Below are positions 1-9,613 of a stretch of 54,392 nucleotides of DNA, piece after piece (within the stretch, counting starts at the first letter, position 1; each line of letters opens with the position of its first letter). The position numbers were made by a program, and so were the translations under genes. The stretch lies in NCBI GenBank assembly GCA_903970475.1, contig CAJCIQ010000026.1:1-54392 (forward strand), given 5' to 3'. Under the pieces are notes generated by a model that was given only the letters and a program-made list of their open reading frames with translations, was not told the DNA's origin and ran no database searches. Source of the stretch: Beijerinckiaceae bacterium. GTDB lineage: Bacteria > Bacteroidota > Bacteroidia > Chitinophagales > Chitinophagaceae.

Positions 1-516
1 ATGCAGCGGATCAGGGCCCGGCAACATGTCCATACCGTAGCGCCTCAGCCGATCGGGGTTCATCATTATTATTTTGGAGACATTCTTCGGCGGGAGAACG
101 CGTTCGGTCGCGGGCATCGCCAATTCTACGAGGGCGGCCTCAAGGCTGGCGGGAGTATAGCCGTTTAAGAAACGCGCAGTTTCACTCTCCACGCGAAATC
201 CATGCCGCGTATTTCGTGGGACCATCAGGAAGTCGCCAGTTCTTGCAGTCTTGATTTCGCTACCGATCAGGAAGGTAATCTCTCCGCCGAGCATGTAAAT
301 AGTTTCGTCTGACCAGGTGTGTTTGTGCGGGCTCGGGCCCGAGCCCTTCGGCAGCAACTCCAGCATCATGGAGAAGCGACCGCCCGTGTCCTTTGCCTCC
401 GCAAGGACGATCCAAAGGTCGTTTAGCCACCAATAAGCGGGCGCCGTGTCAATATTATGAAAAAACGATTCCGAACCAGCCATAGGCAGTTGGGTATCTG
501 GAGTGTTTGCGATCAT
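1..516 (-). CDS. Cupin-domain protein, partial (3' end beyond left edge)
   Basis: The minus strand is open from an ATG at 516 (alternative in-frame ATG at 483) to base 1 without a stop, so the C-terminus lies outside the window. The product has a cupin look: a PSPHKH metal-binding-like motif, then ETIYMLGGEITFLIGS, and a later RNTRHGFR His-containing motif, spaced as in the two conserved cupin motifs. Small-molecule dioxygenase-like or sugar/quercetinase-like cupins are the nearest guess; no substrate can be named. The stretch is visibly richer in G and C, with many GCG/CGC/CCG codons, than the fructan genes next to it, which suggests a transferred gene. The 155 bp between it and the GH32 stop hold no recognisable terminator. 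Confidence 0.7.
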   Translation of the reverse strand, partial: MIANTPDTQLPMAGSESFFHNIDTAPAYWWLNDLWIVLAEAKDTGGRFSMMLELLPKGSGPSPHKHTWSDETIYMLGGEITFLIGSEIKTARTGDFLMVPRNTRHGFRVESETARFLNGYTPASLEAALVELAMPATERVLPPKNVSKIIMMNPDRLRRYGMDMLPGPDPLH

Positions 517-671
517 AAGAAATTATTCACAAGTTATGGGCAGGAAAAAACAAGGCATTACAAAGTTGAAGCGTACGGAAATAGAATCGTTACACATTTT
601 CAAATTTTAATTATACAATTCATAGACAGGAAAGGTTTCGCTAATTTTCAACGATACGCCATCCACTTACC

Positions 672-2174
672 TCATTCCCATATACTTTTCAGCTTTGACA
701 AAGTAAGACTTTGGATTACCTTATTCCCATCCTGGCTTACTGCTAAATGGTTATAGGGTTTCTGGGGAAAAACAAGCCCCGTCATAACCGTTAGCCCCCC
801 ATCAGCAAAGAGCTCAAAGGAGGAGGCATCTGCATATACATAAATGTCAGTTGATGGAGATGTAGCTATACGCGGGGCATAAAATGTTCCGCCAAACGCA
901 GGTGAAAATCCAGTATTACCAGACTGGGCACGATTTAAATAATACCGGTTGGTTTGCTTATCAAATCCAATAACCACTTTTTCACCCTGATCATTGGAAC
1001 AGGTAAGGGAAAAAGATGCCAGTCTGTTCGTATGGATATGCAGCATATAGGGGGCCGGAATGTCGCCGGCCAGTTTGTACTGGCTGTCTTTGATAGACCC
1101 TATGGTGTTGGTGGCTGTAACAAGGGTATCCAATGCTTTGATCGGCATAGAACAAACATAGGATATGCCGTTTATGTGTTGAAGGGACAACAACCGTGGC
1201 AGGGTATTGGCGCTGCGCCATGGACTGGTCGGTACCTGGTTTGCATATACCCAGTTACTCATCCATCCTAGCATGATTCGCTTGTCGCCGGCGCCAGACC
1301 AAGTAACGCCTGCGTATTCATCGGGCCCGAAATCCAACCATTTTACCAGTGTGTCCGAAGGTGTAAAAGAATGCCCATTGAAGGTACCCGTAAAATACTG
1401 GGTGGCGGATCCCCCATTAGGGCCACCGGGATTGATGTTGACTACTAAAACCCATACGCTTTTACCATGGTCATCCAACAGGAATAAATCAGGGCATTCC
1501 CAAACACCTCCATGGGCGCCACGAGTGGCGTCAAACTCACCAGCCTTTTCCCAATTTTTCAAATCCGGAGAAGCATAAAACAGGACCCTGTCATGGGCTG
1601 CCAACGTCATGATCCATTCCTTACCAGGTGCGTACCACATAACTTTGGGATCACGGAAATCATCGATGCCTGGATTTTTCAATACCGGGTTATCCGCATA
1701 CTTGATCCAGGTTCTGCCGCTATCCAGGCTATAGGCAATGCTCTGGTTTTGGAAAGTATGGGTGAGTGCTTTTGCCGCAGAGGTATCGTGCTGGGTAAAT
1801 ATGGCTACCAGTGGCACCTGCCCTGCTTTGCCGAATCCGGAGGTATTGTGCGGATCTACTACAGCGCTGCCAGAAAAAATGAAACCAAGGCTATCGGGAT
1901 ACAATGCAACTGGCTGTTGCTGCCAGTGCACCAGGTCCTTGCTGGTAGCATGCCCCCAGTGCATGGGGCCCCAATGCATGGCGCCAGGATAATACTGAAA
2001 AAACAAGTGCCAGGTGCCCTGGTAATAGACCATGCCATTGGGATCGTTCATCCAGTTAGCCTGAGGCGAAAAATGAATCTGGGGGCGATACACCTCATGA
2101 TACAACGTCTGAGCGCTCATGCTGGCAGAGATCATGAGACAGCCAACCAACAACCGGCTTATTCTTTTCATCAT
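672..2174 (-). CDS. GH32 fructan hydrolase (levanase/inulinase type)
   Basis: Glycoside hydrolase family 32 enzyme, about 500 aa, which hydrolyses beta-fructosyl linkages of fructans. A signal peptide (residues ~1-22, ending SMSAQ) sends it out of the cytoplasm. Family landmarks are all present: WMNDPNG with the nucleophile Asp (about residue 44), the RDPKV motif of the transition-state stabiliser, and ECPDLF with the acid/base Glu. The C-terminal part (SFELFADGG) is the usual GH32 beta-sandwich. I start it at the ATG-ATG at 2174 behind AAAGGAA; the frame is open to 2213 but that adds residues before the signal peptide. It is the last gene of the operon, 78 bp after susD. Exo/endo mode and levan versus inulin preference cannot be read from the sequence. 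Confidence 0.93.
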   Translation of the reverse strand: MMKRISRLLVGCLMISASMSAQTLYHEVYRPQIHFSPQANWMNDPNGMVYYQGTWHLFFQYYPGAMHWGPMHWGHATSKDLVHWQQQPVALYPDSLGFIFSGSAVVDPHNTSGFGKAGQVPLVAIFTQHDTSAAKALTHTFQNQSIAYSLDSGRTWIKYADNPVLKNPGIDDFRDPKVMWYAPGKEWIMTLAAHDRVLFYASPDLKNWEKAGEFDATRGAHGGVWECPDLFLLDDHGKSVWVLVVNINPGGPNGGSATQYFTGTFNGHSFTPSDTLVKWLDFGPDEYAGVTWSGAGDKRIMLGWMSNWVYANQVPTSPWRSANTLPRLLSLQHINGISYVCSMPIKALDTLVTATNTIGSIKDSQYKLAGDIPAPYMLHIHTNRLASFSLTCSNDQGEKVVIGFDKQTNRYYLNRAQSGNTGFSPAFGGTFYAPRIATSPSTDIYVYADASSFELFADGGLTVMTGLVFPQKPYNHLAVSQDGNKVIQSLTLSKLKSIWE

Positions 2175-2252
2175 ATATCGTTCCTTTAAAGCTATGTAAT
2201 ATAACTTGTCCATTTTGATGGATCCTTCCCGGCGTCCAGTCCCTTATACCCC

Positions 2253-3974
2253 TTACCAGCCGGTATTTTGCTTGTACAAACCTTTACTAAAATTGAGCTG
2301 GTTCTGTGAAATGGGCAGGTACTCATCTCTGTTCTTTTGGAAAGAGGCTCCTGCCAGGTGCGGTGTACGGGTCTGCTCCACTGAAAAATAGTTATTCAGG
2401 TAATCGGCTGCAATACCCCAGCGTACAAGATCGAAGAAACGGTATCCTTCCATAGCGAATTCCAGCCTTCGCTCAAAACGCAACGCCTGTCTTGCATAGT
2501 CCTGGGTCCAGGTGCAGTTAATACCCGGCTGGTAAATAGCCAGTTTATAGTTGGATGTGGGCGTACCATCCGCCTGCACCAGCAACGTGGTACTGTTAGC
2601 GGCACGTTGCCGAACCTGGTTAATGTATGGTAAGGCCAGGTTTTGCTGGCCCAGTTCAATCAAGGCTTCTGCCTTCATCAGCAATACGTCCGAATACCGG
2701 ATGATGGCCCAGTTCTTGGAGCTGGACATAAATGGAGGGAAGCGCTGGAAGCTTGGGTCCCTGTAGTTTACCACTTCCTTCAAACTGAGGTTATAGCCGT
2801 ATGATTGGGGCTGTCTGGCCCAGGAGCCCTGATAGACTAAATCTGTCTGGTACTTATACGGATGTCCCGGTATGGCACAGGTATGGTCAATACGGGGATC
2901 AAAGGTGTTGATGGTATAATCTCCTGTAGGCACTACATCCGTATCGTTAAAGGTATCGAACTCAGGCAGTCCGTTTCCATCGGTTTTAAAGGCATTGATC
3001 AGGTTGTTGCTGGGCACATGGAAGCCACAGCACCCGTATTGCACATTCATAGGATAGTCCAGGCAATGGCCCGCATCTACCCGACCCTGGGGTGTGCCAT
3101 CATTGTTGGAATACTGAATGGCGAAAACAGCTTCGGCATTGTTCCGGTACTGGGGCAGGAAGTTATCGGCAAAATCTGGCATCAGACTATATTCCCCGGA
3201 GTTAATTACACTGTCACAAAGGGTGCTCACCCTGGCCATTTTGGTAAGGTCAATTCCGGTTACATTATTAGAATTATCCTGCGTATAGGCATGGTATATC
3301 AGCGCTTTGGCGAGGTAGGCCTGGGCCGCCCCTTTTGTAGCCCTCCCCAGGTCTGTTTGGGTAAGCGGCAGGTTGGCGGAAGCAAAGGCAAAATCATTTT
3401 CAATGTTCGTCCATAACTGGTCACTGGTAAGGCTCACATTGGATACTGTATCATATGCTGATTTGGGTATGGTTTCATCTATCCAGGGTATGTGATTGAA
3501 CATGATTTTCAGGAGAAAATAAAAGTGCCCCCTCAGGAAACGTACTTCTGCGGTCCTCTCCACCTTGATGGGGTATTGTGCGGTAGTCAGTCCGTTAATC
3601 AATTGCAGGGTGGAGTTGCAATAGGCTATCCCAACGTACAACTGGTACCATGCCTGGTCAATAGTACCCCAGGTGTTATTGACCTGGTTAAATACTTCCA
3701 GGGCATTAAAATCGGCTATATCCCCTGGACCTCCGCCTCCCTTATAGGCATCCCCGCTGCGTATGCTGCCATAGGCCCACATGCTGCTCCAGGGTGTATA
3801 ATAGTGATCATTACCCAGGGCTGAATAGCAGGCTATTACCTGGGCATCCGTATTGGTAGAGTCTTGCAGGTCCTGGGAAAAGATCACTCCTTGTGGCGTT
3901 TCATTTAAATACTTGCTGCATGATGCGCTTAGAAGGCAACTCAGCAATATGGTATAGAAGGCAATATTTTTCAT
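2253..3974 (-). CDS. SusD/RagB-family outer-membrane glycan-binding lipoprotein
   Basis: 573 aa. It begins with a lipoprotein signal (MKNIAFYTILLSCLLSASC) whose Cys is the lipidation site, followed by the KYLNETPQG start typical of SusD proteins. The RagB/SusD C-terminal region is clear (YSDVLLMKAEALIELGQ, then RFERRLEFAMEGYRFFDLVRWG). SusD caps the barrel of its SusC partner and hands oligosaccharide to it. It starts 12 bp after the susC stop, so the two are co-translated. No SusE/SusF-like or other surface glycan-binding gene follows; the GH32 gene comes next. Binding of fructan oligosaccharides is inferred from the flanking genes. Confidence 0.93.
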   Translation of the reverse strand: MKNIAFYTILLSCLLSASCSKYLNETPQGVIFSQDLQDSTNTDAQVIACYSALGNDHYYTPWSSMWAYGSIRSGDAYKGGGGPGDIADFNALEVFNQVNNTWGTIDQAWYQLYVGIAYCNSTLQLINGLTTAQYPIKVERTAEVRFLRGHFYFLLKIMFNHIPWIDETIPKSAYDTVSNVSLTSDQLWTNIENDFAFASANLPLTQTDLGRATKGAAQAYLAKALIYHAYTQDNSNNVTGIDLTKMARVSTLCDSVINSGEYSLMPDFADNFLPQYRNNAEAVFAIQYSNNDGTPQGRVDAGHCLDYPMNVQYGCCGFHVPSNNLINAFKTDGNGLPEFDTFNDTDVVPTGDYTINTFDPRIDHTCAIPGHPYKYQTDLVYQGSWARQPQSYGYNLSLKEVVNYRDPSFQRFPPFMSSSKNWAIIRYSDVLLMKAEALIELGQQNLALPYINQVRQRAANSTTLLVQADGTPTSNYKLAIYQPGINCTWTQDYARQALRFERRLEFAMEGYRFFDLVRWGIAADYLNNYFSVEQTRTPHLAGASFQKNRDEYLPISQNQLNFSKGLYKQNTGW

Positions 3975-3986
3975 ACTAAATTATTT

Positions 3987-6900
3987 TTAGAAGGATAAAT
4001 TAACACCGCAGGTAGTAATAACAGGAATAGGGAAAGCAGCGGAGGGATTCTCCGGATCGGCCATGGTGTTGGATTTATTTTTAAAGGTTAACAGGTTACT
4101 GGCCTGTATGTACACCTTTGCCCTTTGAAACTTATGGAAACCCGCCACTTTCTTGAGGTTATAGGCAAACTGAATATTCCTCAGCTTGAGGTAAGATTCC
4201 TTTTCCAGGAAGTAAGTGGAATAACGGCCCTCGTTGTTGGCATCCACCAAGGTCAATGCAGGTATGTTTGATTTGGTATTTTCAGGGGTCCAGGCATCCA
4301 TCGTCCTGATGCCCCAGTTTGAACCCGGCGCCAGGGAGGTGAAGTCGGTTAAGTATTTATAAGAATTGTATTCAAGGCCCCCTTTGACCCCCTGGAAGAA
4401 AAAGCTTAGATCAAACTGTTTATAACTGATGGAAGTATTCAATCCATAAGTAAAATCAGGGTCTGTTGAGCCCAGGAATGCCTGGTCCCTGGCATCGATT
4501 ACGCCATTGTTAAAAATATCCTTAAACCGCAAACGGCCTACACCAGCTCCAGGCTGGGTAGCCGCAGCCGCAACTTCAGCCTGGTTTTGAAATATGCCTT
4601 GTACCACGTACCCGTACAGGGAATTGATGGAGCGCCCCAGCACGGTGGCAGTGGTGCCGTTACCCGCATATCCGGTAAGCACGTCGGATGGCAGGTATAG
4701 CACCTTATTACGGTAAGTAGCTATATTGCCGGTAATGCTAAAGGTCAGGTCCTGGGTTATCTTCCCATTATAGGTGACAATCGCTTCTATTCCTTTATTG
4801 CGCATGGAAGCGCCATTATACCAGGTGCCTCCGCCTAAACCAAGTACAGCGAGGTAGGGTGGTTCAATTAAGATATCCTTAGTGGTCTTATCAAAGTAAT
4901 CTACAGAACCGGCTATATGGTTGTTGAAAAGCCCGAAATCAAGCCCGAAATTAGATTGTGTAGTTGTCTCCCATTTAAGGTTGGGGTTTCCCTGCTGAAT
5001 GGGTGTAAAGCCGGAGGGCATGGTACCGGATCCGGTGCCGGCGATATTATAAGCCGTGCCCTGGTTAAAATTCCAGGTGATATCCGTGCCGTAGATGGAC
5101 TGGTAGAGTGTTTGGGTCGCATTATTGGCAATATTCTGGTTGCCCGTCTGGCCCCACCCATACCTCAGCTTCAGGTCTGTGATAGCCGGAACTGTCCTCT
5201 TCATGAAATCCTCCTGGCTAATCCTCCAACCCAATGAGTAGGCGGGAAACAGGCCGTACCGGTGATTGCTGCCAAACTTTGAAGATCCGTCGTCCCTCAA
5301 TGTTACAGAAGCCAGGTATTTATCATCGTACACATAGTTTACCTTACCAAAATAAGACAGCAAAGCGTCCCCGCTCCCCGCGCCATTAACCAGGATGGTA
5401 TTGGTCGCAGAAGAAAGGTAAGCGTAGTTTATGTCCGCCAGCGCCAGGCCCTGGCCGGAACCATTAAAGTTCTGATTGGCATCCTTCACCTGTTCTTCAC
5501 CCAACAAAAAATTGAGTTTGCTTTTCCGGATACCCAGGTCGTAGGTCAGGGTATTGTGCCAACTGAAGGTGTATTCATAATCGCTGGACTGGTAGGCAGA
5601 GGTGATGTTGCTGGACAAGAAACCGGACACATAAGGCACCTGCAACTGCCTGGTATAATTACCCGCAAGGTCAACACCGACACTGGTTCTGAAATGAAGG
5701 TCGGGCAAAATTGCCAGATCCGCAAAAGCATTGCCGAACACCCGCCCAAAATAGTTGTGATTTTGTTTGTTTTCTTCTATGAGCCTGACGGGATTCTGAC
5801 GGTCATCCATGCCCGCAACGGGACCGCCCCAGCCTACACCATCCGTTGTATGGATGGGAAGAATAGGGTTTGATATCAATGACAACAGGTATATGCCAGA
5901 ACCTCCGCTGTAAGCCGTTATTGGCAATAACACGTCCCTCATATAGGTAGCAGAAAGGTTCTCCCCTACTTTAAGTCGCCCGTTAAAAAAGTTAAAATCG
6001 CTGTTAAACCTACCCGTGACTTTGGTATCGTTTGATGATTTGATGATGCCGTTGTTATCAAATAAACCCAATGAGAAAAGGGTATTTCCGTGCTCCCCAC
6101 CATTGGAAAAAGTCAGGTTATATGACTGCAATGCAGATGTCTGGGATATGGCCCTGAACCAGTTGGTATTGGCCGACAGCATCGTATGGGCGGCGTCCAC
6201 ATACTGGGGCACGATTACTTTGTTCAAAACCGGGTTGTTGTAATTATTGTTCCAGTTATAGGTATAAATGCCATTCAGGTTGGGGTCCTGACCGTCATTG
6301 ACGGCTGCCTGCCAGTAGGCCTGACCGTGCTGTATGGTATTGAGGGCCTGGGGTACATGGGTAAAATATTGCAAGGAAGTCGATGCATCTACATCGATAC
6401 GAAGTTTTCCCTTTTTCCCGGTTTTCGTAGTAATGATGATGACACCGGCTGCGGCTCTTGAGCCATAAATGCTGGCGGAGGAGGCATCCCGGAGCACCTG
6501 AATGCTTTCTATATCATTCTGGTTGATTTCCTGGAGCCCCCTTTGAGTGGGTATGCCATCAATAATATACAGGGGGTTATTATTATTAAGGGTGGTAACA
6601 CCACGCATCATCACGGTTACCGCACCGTTTGGAGAACCGTCCTGGTATATAGTAAGGCCCGGCACCCTGCCCGCAAGTGCTTTCATGGCATTACCTTCGG
6701 GAATGTCCTTAATATCATTGACGTTCACCACGGTTACCGCTCCCGTAAGGTCCTTTTTCCGTTCGGAGGTATAGCCGGTTACCACAACCTGGTTAAGGTC
6801 AATACTGGCATCTTCCATAGCAAAGGTTACACTTTGCTTATTTTTTATCACCTTATAGTTTATGGCCGCCATTCCGACATGGGACAAATGGATGGTTTCA

Positions 6901-7091
6901 CCGGGCAATGCATCTATGGAGAAGCGTCCTACAGAATCCGTAAGGACCGTCTTATTGTTTACGGTAACGGTAACGCCCGTCAGCGGAGCCTGGCTGGTTT
7001 TGCTGATAACCACCCCCGTTACTTTTTTGGTTTGAGCCAATGCAGTCATGCAAATAAATAGCAGAACTGTGGCAAGCAAGAATCTTTGCAT
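3987..7091 (-). CDS. SusC/RagA-family TonB-dependent transporter
   Basis: Outer-membrane TonB-dependent importer of about 1,034 aa. I start it at the ATG at 7091, where a clean signal peptide begins (MQRFLLATVLLFICMTALAQ). The frame is open upstream to 7226 but that part overlaps the fructokinase gene. Order: signal peptide, carboxypeptidase-regulatory-like domain (VTGVVISKTSQAPLTGVTV), the SusC signature before the plug (NQVVVTGYTSERKKDLTGAV), plug domain (MRGVTTLNNNNPLYIIDG), then a beta-barrel ending ITTCGVNLSF. It lies 32 bp after the fructokinase stop and 12 bp before susD. It probably imports fructo-oligosaccharides; that is inferred from context. Confidence 0.93.
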   Translation of the reverse strand: MQRFLLATVLLFICMTALAQTKKVTGVVISKTSQAPLTGVTVTVNNKTVLTDSVGRFSIDALPGETIHLSHVGMAAINYKVIKNKQSVTFAMEDASIDLNQVVVTGYTSERKKDLTGAVTVVNVNDIKDIPEGNAMKALAGRVPGLTIYQDGSPNGAVTVMMRGVTTLNNNNPLYIIDGIPTQRGLQEINQNDIESIQVLRDASSASIYGSRAAAGVIIITTKTGKKGKLRIDVDASTSLQYFTHVPQALNTIQHGQAYWQAAVNDGQDPNLNGIYTYNWNNNYNNPVLNKVIVPQYVDAAHTMLSANTNWFRAISQTSALQSYNLTFSNGGEHGNTLFSLGLFDNNGIIKSSNDTKVTGRFNSDFNFFNGRLKVGENLSATYMRDVLLPITAYSGGSGIYLLSLISNPILPIHTTDGVGWGGPVAGMDDRQNPVRLIEENKQNHNYFGRVFGNAFADLAILPDLHFRTSVGVDLAGNYTRQLQVPYVSGFLSSNITSAYQSSDYEYTFSWHNTLTYDLGIRKSKLNFLLGEEQVKDANQNFNGSGQGLALADINYAYLSSATNTILVNGAGSGDALLSYFGKVNYVYDDKYLASVTLRDDGSSKFGSNHRYGLFPAYSLGWRISQEDFMKRTVPAITDLKLRYGWGQTGNQNIANNATQTLYQSIYGTDITWNFNQGTAYNIAGTGSGTMPSGFTPIQQGNPNLKWETTTQSNFGLDFGLFNNHIAGSVDYFDKTTKDILIEPPYLAVLGLGGGTWYNGASMRNKGIEAIVTYNGKITQDLTFSITGNIATYRNKVLYLPSDVLTGYAGNGTTATVLGRSINSLYGYVVQGIFQNQAEVAAAATQPGAGVGRLRFKDIFNNGVIDARDQAFLGSTDPDFTYGLNTSISYKQFDLSFFFQGVKGGLEYNSYKYLTDFTSLAPGSNWGIRTMDAWTPENTKSNIPALTLVDANNEGRYSTYFLEKESYLKLRNIQFAYNLKKVAGFHKFQRAKVYIQASNLLTFKNKSNTMADPENPSAAFPIPVITTCGVNLSF

Positions 7092-7123
7092 AAGCGATCG
7101 TTTGGTTTTTTGAAATAAGAAAA

Positions 7124-8035
7124 TCAGCACCCGTTTTGTTCCGCAGTTGTCACTGCCTGTATGTCGGCCATGGTGTAAACCGGGCAGCCTCCATGCCTGG
7201 AAGCGGTTAGGGCACCCAGGGCACACGCAAATTCCAGGGCTTCTTCGGGTGGGGCCCGCTCCATAAATTTCGATAAGATGGCGGCCAGGAATGAGTCCCC
7301 GCTGCCGATCGTATCTGCCACCTTTACCTTATAGCCTGCATGGTAATAAAAGGCATCCCCGGTATGGAGGAGCGCCCCATCCCCACCTTTTGTGACTATG
7401 ACGGTTTTCAACCCGAATTCGTCTTTAAGCAGCGCCAACTTGTCCTCATCCTTTTCGTAATGCTTAAACCATCCACTTATCAGCTCCAGTTCCGCCAGGT
7501 TAAGTTTGAGCACATCAGCCTTTTGCAGCAACTCTTCCACTGTCCTTTTACTGTAAAACGGCGGCCTTAGGTTGATATCAAGCACCCGCGTTTGGGCAGC
7601 ATCCAGGCATTTAAACAATGTATTTTTAGAATGCCTGTTCCTGGTAGAGAGGCTCCCGAAAACAAAGTATTCCGCATTTTGCACCAAAGGTGTATAGCGT
7701 TGCCTCCAACGTATAAAATCCCAGGCAACAGGCGTGACGATATCGTAGGTCATTTCGTTGTGTTCACCCGTATGGGCATATACCGTACCCGTTGGCCAAA
7801 GCCGGTCCTTTTGGAAAAAAGAGGTATTGATGCCCATCTGTGCAAAGGCTTCTGAAAGTTCTTTCCCGGGTTCATCATTGCCTACCCTTGATATCACCAC
7901 AGGATTTTTACCCAGCCTTGTTAAATGGTAGGCTACATTCATAGGTGCACCGCCGGGTAGTTTGGCCTCTGGCATAATGTCCCACAGCACTTCTCCAAAA
8001 CATACAACCTGATGACGGTATTCAATTTGACTCAT
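7124..8035 (-). CDS. PfkB-family fructokinase
   Basis: 303 aa sugar kinase of the ribokinase/PfkB family. N-terminal CFGEVLWDIMPEAKLPGGAPMNVAYHL is typical of bacterial fructokinases. The C-terminal signature DTIGSGDSFLAAIL contains the catalytic Asp and the anion hole. It would phosphorylate fructose released by the GH32 enzyme and brought in by the neighbouring transporter, giving fructose 6-phosphate. It sits 19 bp after the transporter gene and 32 bp before susC, so it is in the same operon. Another PfkB sugar kinase specificity is possible, but the fructan setting makes fructose the best call. Confidence 0.9.
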   Translation of the reverse strand: MSQIEYRHQVVCFGEVLWDIMPEAKLPGGAPMNVAYHLTRLGKNPVVISRVGNDEPGKELSEAFAQMGINTSFFQKDRLWPTGTVYAHTGEHNEMTYDIVTPVAWDFIRWRQRYTPLVQNAEYFVFGSLSTRNRHSKNTLFKCLDAAQTRVLDINLRPPFYSKRTVEELLQKADVLKLNLAELELISGWFKHYEKDEDKLALLKDEFGLKTVIVTKGGDGALLHTGDAFYYHAGYKVKVADTIGSGDSFLAAILSKFMERAPPEEALEFACALGALTASRHGGCPVYTMADIQAVTTAEQNGC

Positions 8036-8054
8036 GATCGGTAGTTGATGATTA

Positions 8055-9386
8055 TTAATGCAGTACCAGTGTATGCTCTATCTGTTCCAGAGAGCGTCCC
8101 TTTGTTTCGGGCATTACCCTCCATACAAAAACCAATTGTGTACACATCATGACCGTGAAAAACAGAAAGGTATTGCCACCTCCCAATCTATCAGCCAACC
8201 AAGGGAAAGAAAAAGCAATCGCAGCCGCCATCACCCAGTGGGTGGTACTACCCAGGGTCTGGCCTTTTGCCCTTACCGGACCAGGAAATATTTCCGAAAT
8301 AAACACCCATATCACCGCCCCCTGGGAAAAGGCAAAAAAGGCAACGTAGGCCATCAGATACATGGGTACCATCCAGCCATTAAGGCCTTTTGTATAAAAA
8401 GAATAGGATACCAACGCCAGGGTCGTAATAAGTCCTACTGAACCGATAAGCATGAGTTTTCTCCTGCCCACCCGGTCAATGAAATTCATGGCTAGTAGGG
8501 TGAACATAAAATTAATGATCCCCAGCACTACCGTAGACAGTAAAGAGGCGCCGCGCTCCAGGCCCGCCATTCCGAAAATGCGCGGTGCATAATAAATAAT
8601 GGCGTTAATCCCTGAGACCTGGTTGAACACCGCAAACAGCGTTGCCAGCATGACCGGGGTCCTGTACTCTTTTGAAAACAGCCGTTCCTGTTTTGGAATA
8701 GCTGATTCATCCAGGTTGGCTTGCTGCACCTCAGCCAGTATTTTATCGGCGGTGAGCGGGTCAATAAGGGTAAATATCCGGCGGGCCTCTTCTATTTTCC
8801 CCATTTTCATCACCAGCCACCTGGGGCTTTCCGGTACCAGGCGCAACAATAATAAAAACAGGGCCGAAGGCACAGCCTGTACCCCCAGCATTAATCGCCA
8901 GGAATGCGCTCCCGTTAAACCGATCAGGTAATTGGATAAATAAGAGATCACTATTCCCAGCACCACATTGAACTGGAACAATCCCACTAATTTTCCTCTT
9001 TTGGCTGCCGGTGAAATTTCTGAAATATAAATGGGGGCGGTAACTGAGGAAGCCCCAACGCCCAAACCTCCTAATAGTCTGAAAATCAAGAAACAATACC
9101 AATTAGTTGAAAGCGCCGTACCCAGAGAGGATAACAGGTAAAGGAATGCAATAATATACAGTGTCTTTTTGCGACCCAACCTATCAGATGGGATGGCCCC
9201 CAGGATAGACCCAATGATGGTGCCTATTAAAGCAATGGATACAGTGAGGCCATGCTGGACCGTAGTTAACCCCCAATACTTTTGAATGGACTGTTCTGCC
9301 CCGGAAATAACTGCCGTATCAAAACCAAATAAAAAACCTCCCAGGGCAATCACCAGAGACCAGGCGAATATATTCTTCCTTTTCAT
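8055..9386 (-). CDS. MFS sugar-porter family transporter (probable fructose importer)
   Basis: 443 aa, twelve predicted membrane segments, major facilitator superfamily sugar porter. Visible motifs: GFDTAVISGAEQ in helix 1, SDRLGRKK in the first cytoplasmic loop, the region around ISEISPAAKRGKLVG, PESPRWLV before the central loop, DRVGRRK in the second half, and PETKGRSLEQIE at the end. The protein moves a monosaccharide across the inner membrane. First gene of the fructan operon and directly followed by the fructokinase, which supports fructose as substrate. Its promoter region is shared with the divergent sensor-regulator gene. Confidence 0.92.
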   Translation of the reverse strand: MKRKNIFAWSLVIALGGFLFGFDTAVISGAEQSIQKYWGLTTVQHGLTVSIALIGTIIGSILGAIPSDRLGRKKTLYIIAFLYLLSSLGTALSTNWYCFLIFRLLGGLGVGASSVTAPIYISEISPAAKRGKLVGLFQFNVVLGIVISYLSNYLIGLTGAHSWRLMLGVQAVPSALFLLLLRLVPESPRWLVMKMGKIEEARRIFTLIDPLTADKILAEVQQANLDESAIPKQERLFSKEYRTPVMLATLFAVFNQVSGINAIIYYAPRIFGMAGLERGASLLSTVVLGIINFMFTLLAMNFIDRVGRRKLMLIGSVGLITTLALVSYSFYTKGLNGWMVPMYLMAYVAFFAFSQGAVIWVFISEIFPGPVRAKGQTLGSTTHWVMAAAIAFSFPWLADRLGGGNTFLFFTVMMCTQLVFVWRVMPETKGRSLEQIEHTLVLH

Positions 9387-9408
9387 GTAGCAAGCCGTTT
9401 AGACAAGC

Positions 9409-9416
9409 CAAATGTA
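9409..9416 (-). promoter_or_regulatory. Candidate -7 box for the fructan operon
   Basis: On the minus strand the sequence reads TACATTTG, an exact match to the Bacteroidota -7 consensus TAnnTTTG, 22 bp upstream of the transporter start codon. No TTG sits at the ideal -33 distance, so this would be an activator-dependent promoter, which fits control by the divergent regulator. Moderate to low certainty. Confidence 0.35.
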
Positions 9417-9474
9417 TCAGTCCTGGCAACCAGGAGCCGTTCAAAATTGTTTCAAAGGTTTTAAAAATTGTATT

Positions 9475-9509
9475 ATTGATAGAATATTTTCAATTCATTG
9501 AATATCAAT
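9475..9509. promoter_or_regulatory. Inverted repeat in the divergent fructan promoter
   Basis: A perfect 14 bp palindrome, TTCAATTCATTGAA (9489-9502), is nested between ATTGATA (9475-9481) and its exact complement TATCAAT (9503-9509). It lies about 90 bp upstream of the transporter gene and 105 bp upstream of the regulator gene. This is the natural place for the AraC-type output domain of the regulator to bind. Function is inferred from position and symmetry only. Confidence 0.4.
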
Positions 9510-9613
9510 CATCTAATAAAATCACCCCAACCCTATATGGACAGGGTATTTAAAAAATGTACCCTTCATCTTAAAAATTGTCGCATTTTTGACTGGATTG
9601 CAATTGCCTTTGT

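Noticed and set aside
1512-2189. 225-codon plus-strand ORF opposite the GH32 gene
   Set aside because: Shadow of the GH32 frame, which has all catalytic motifs.
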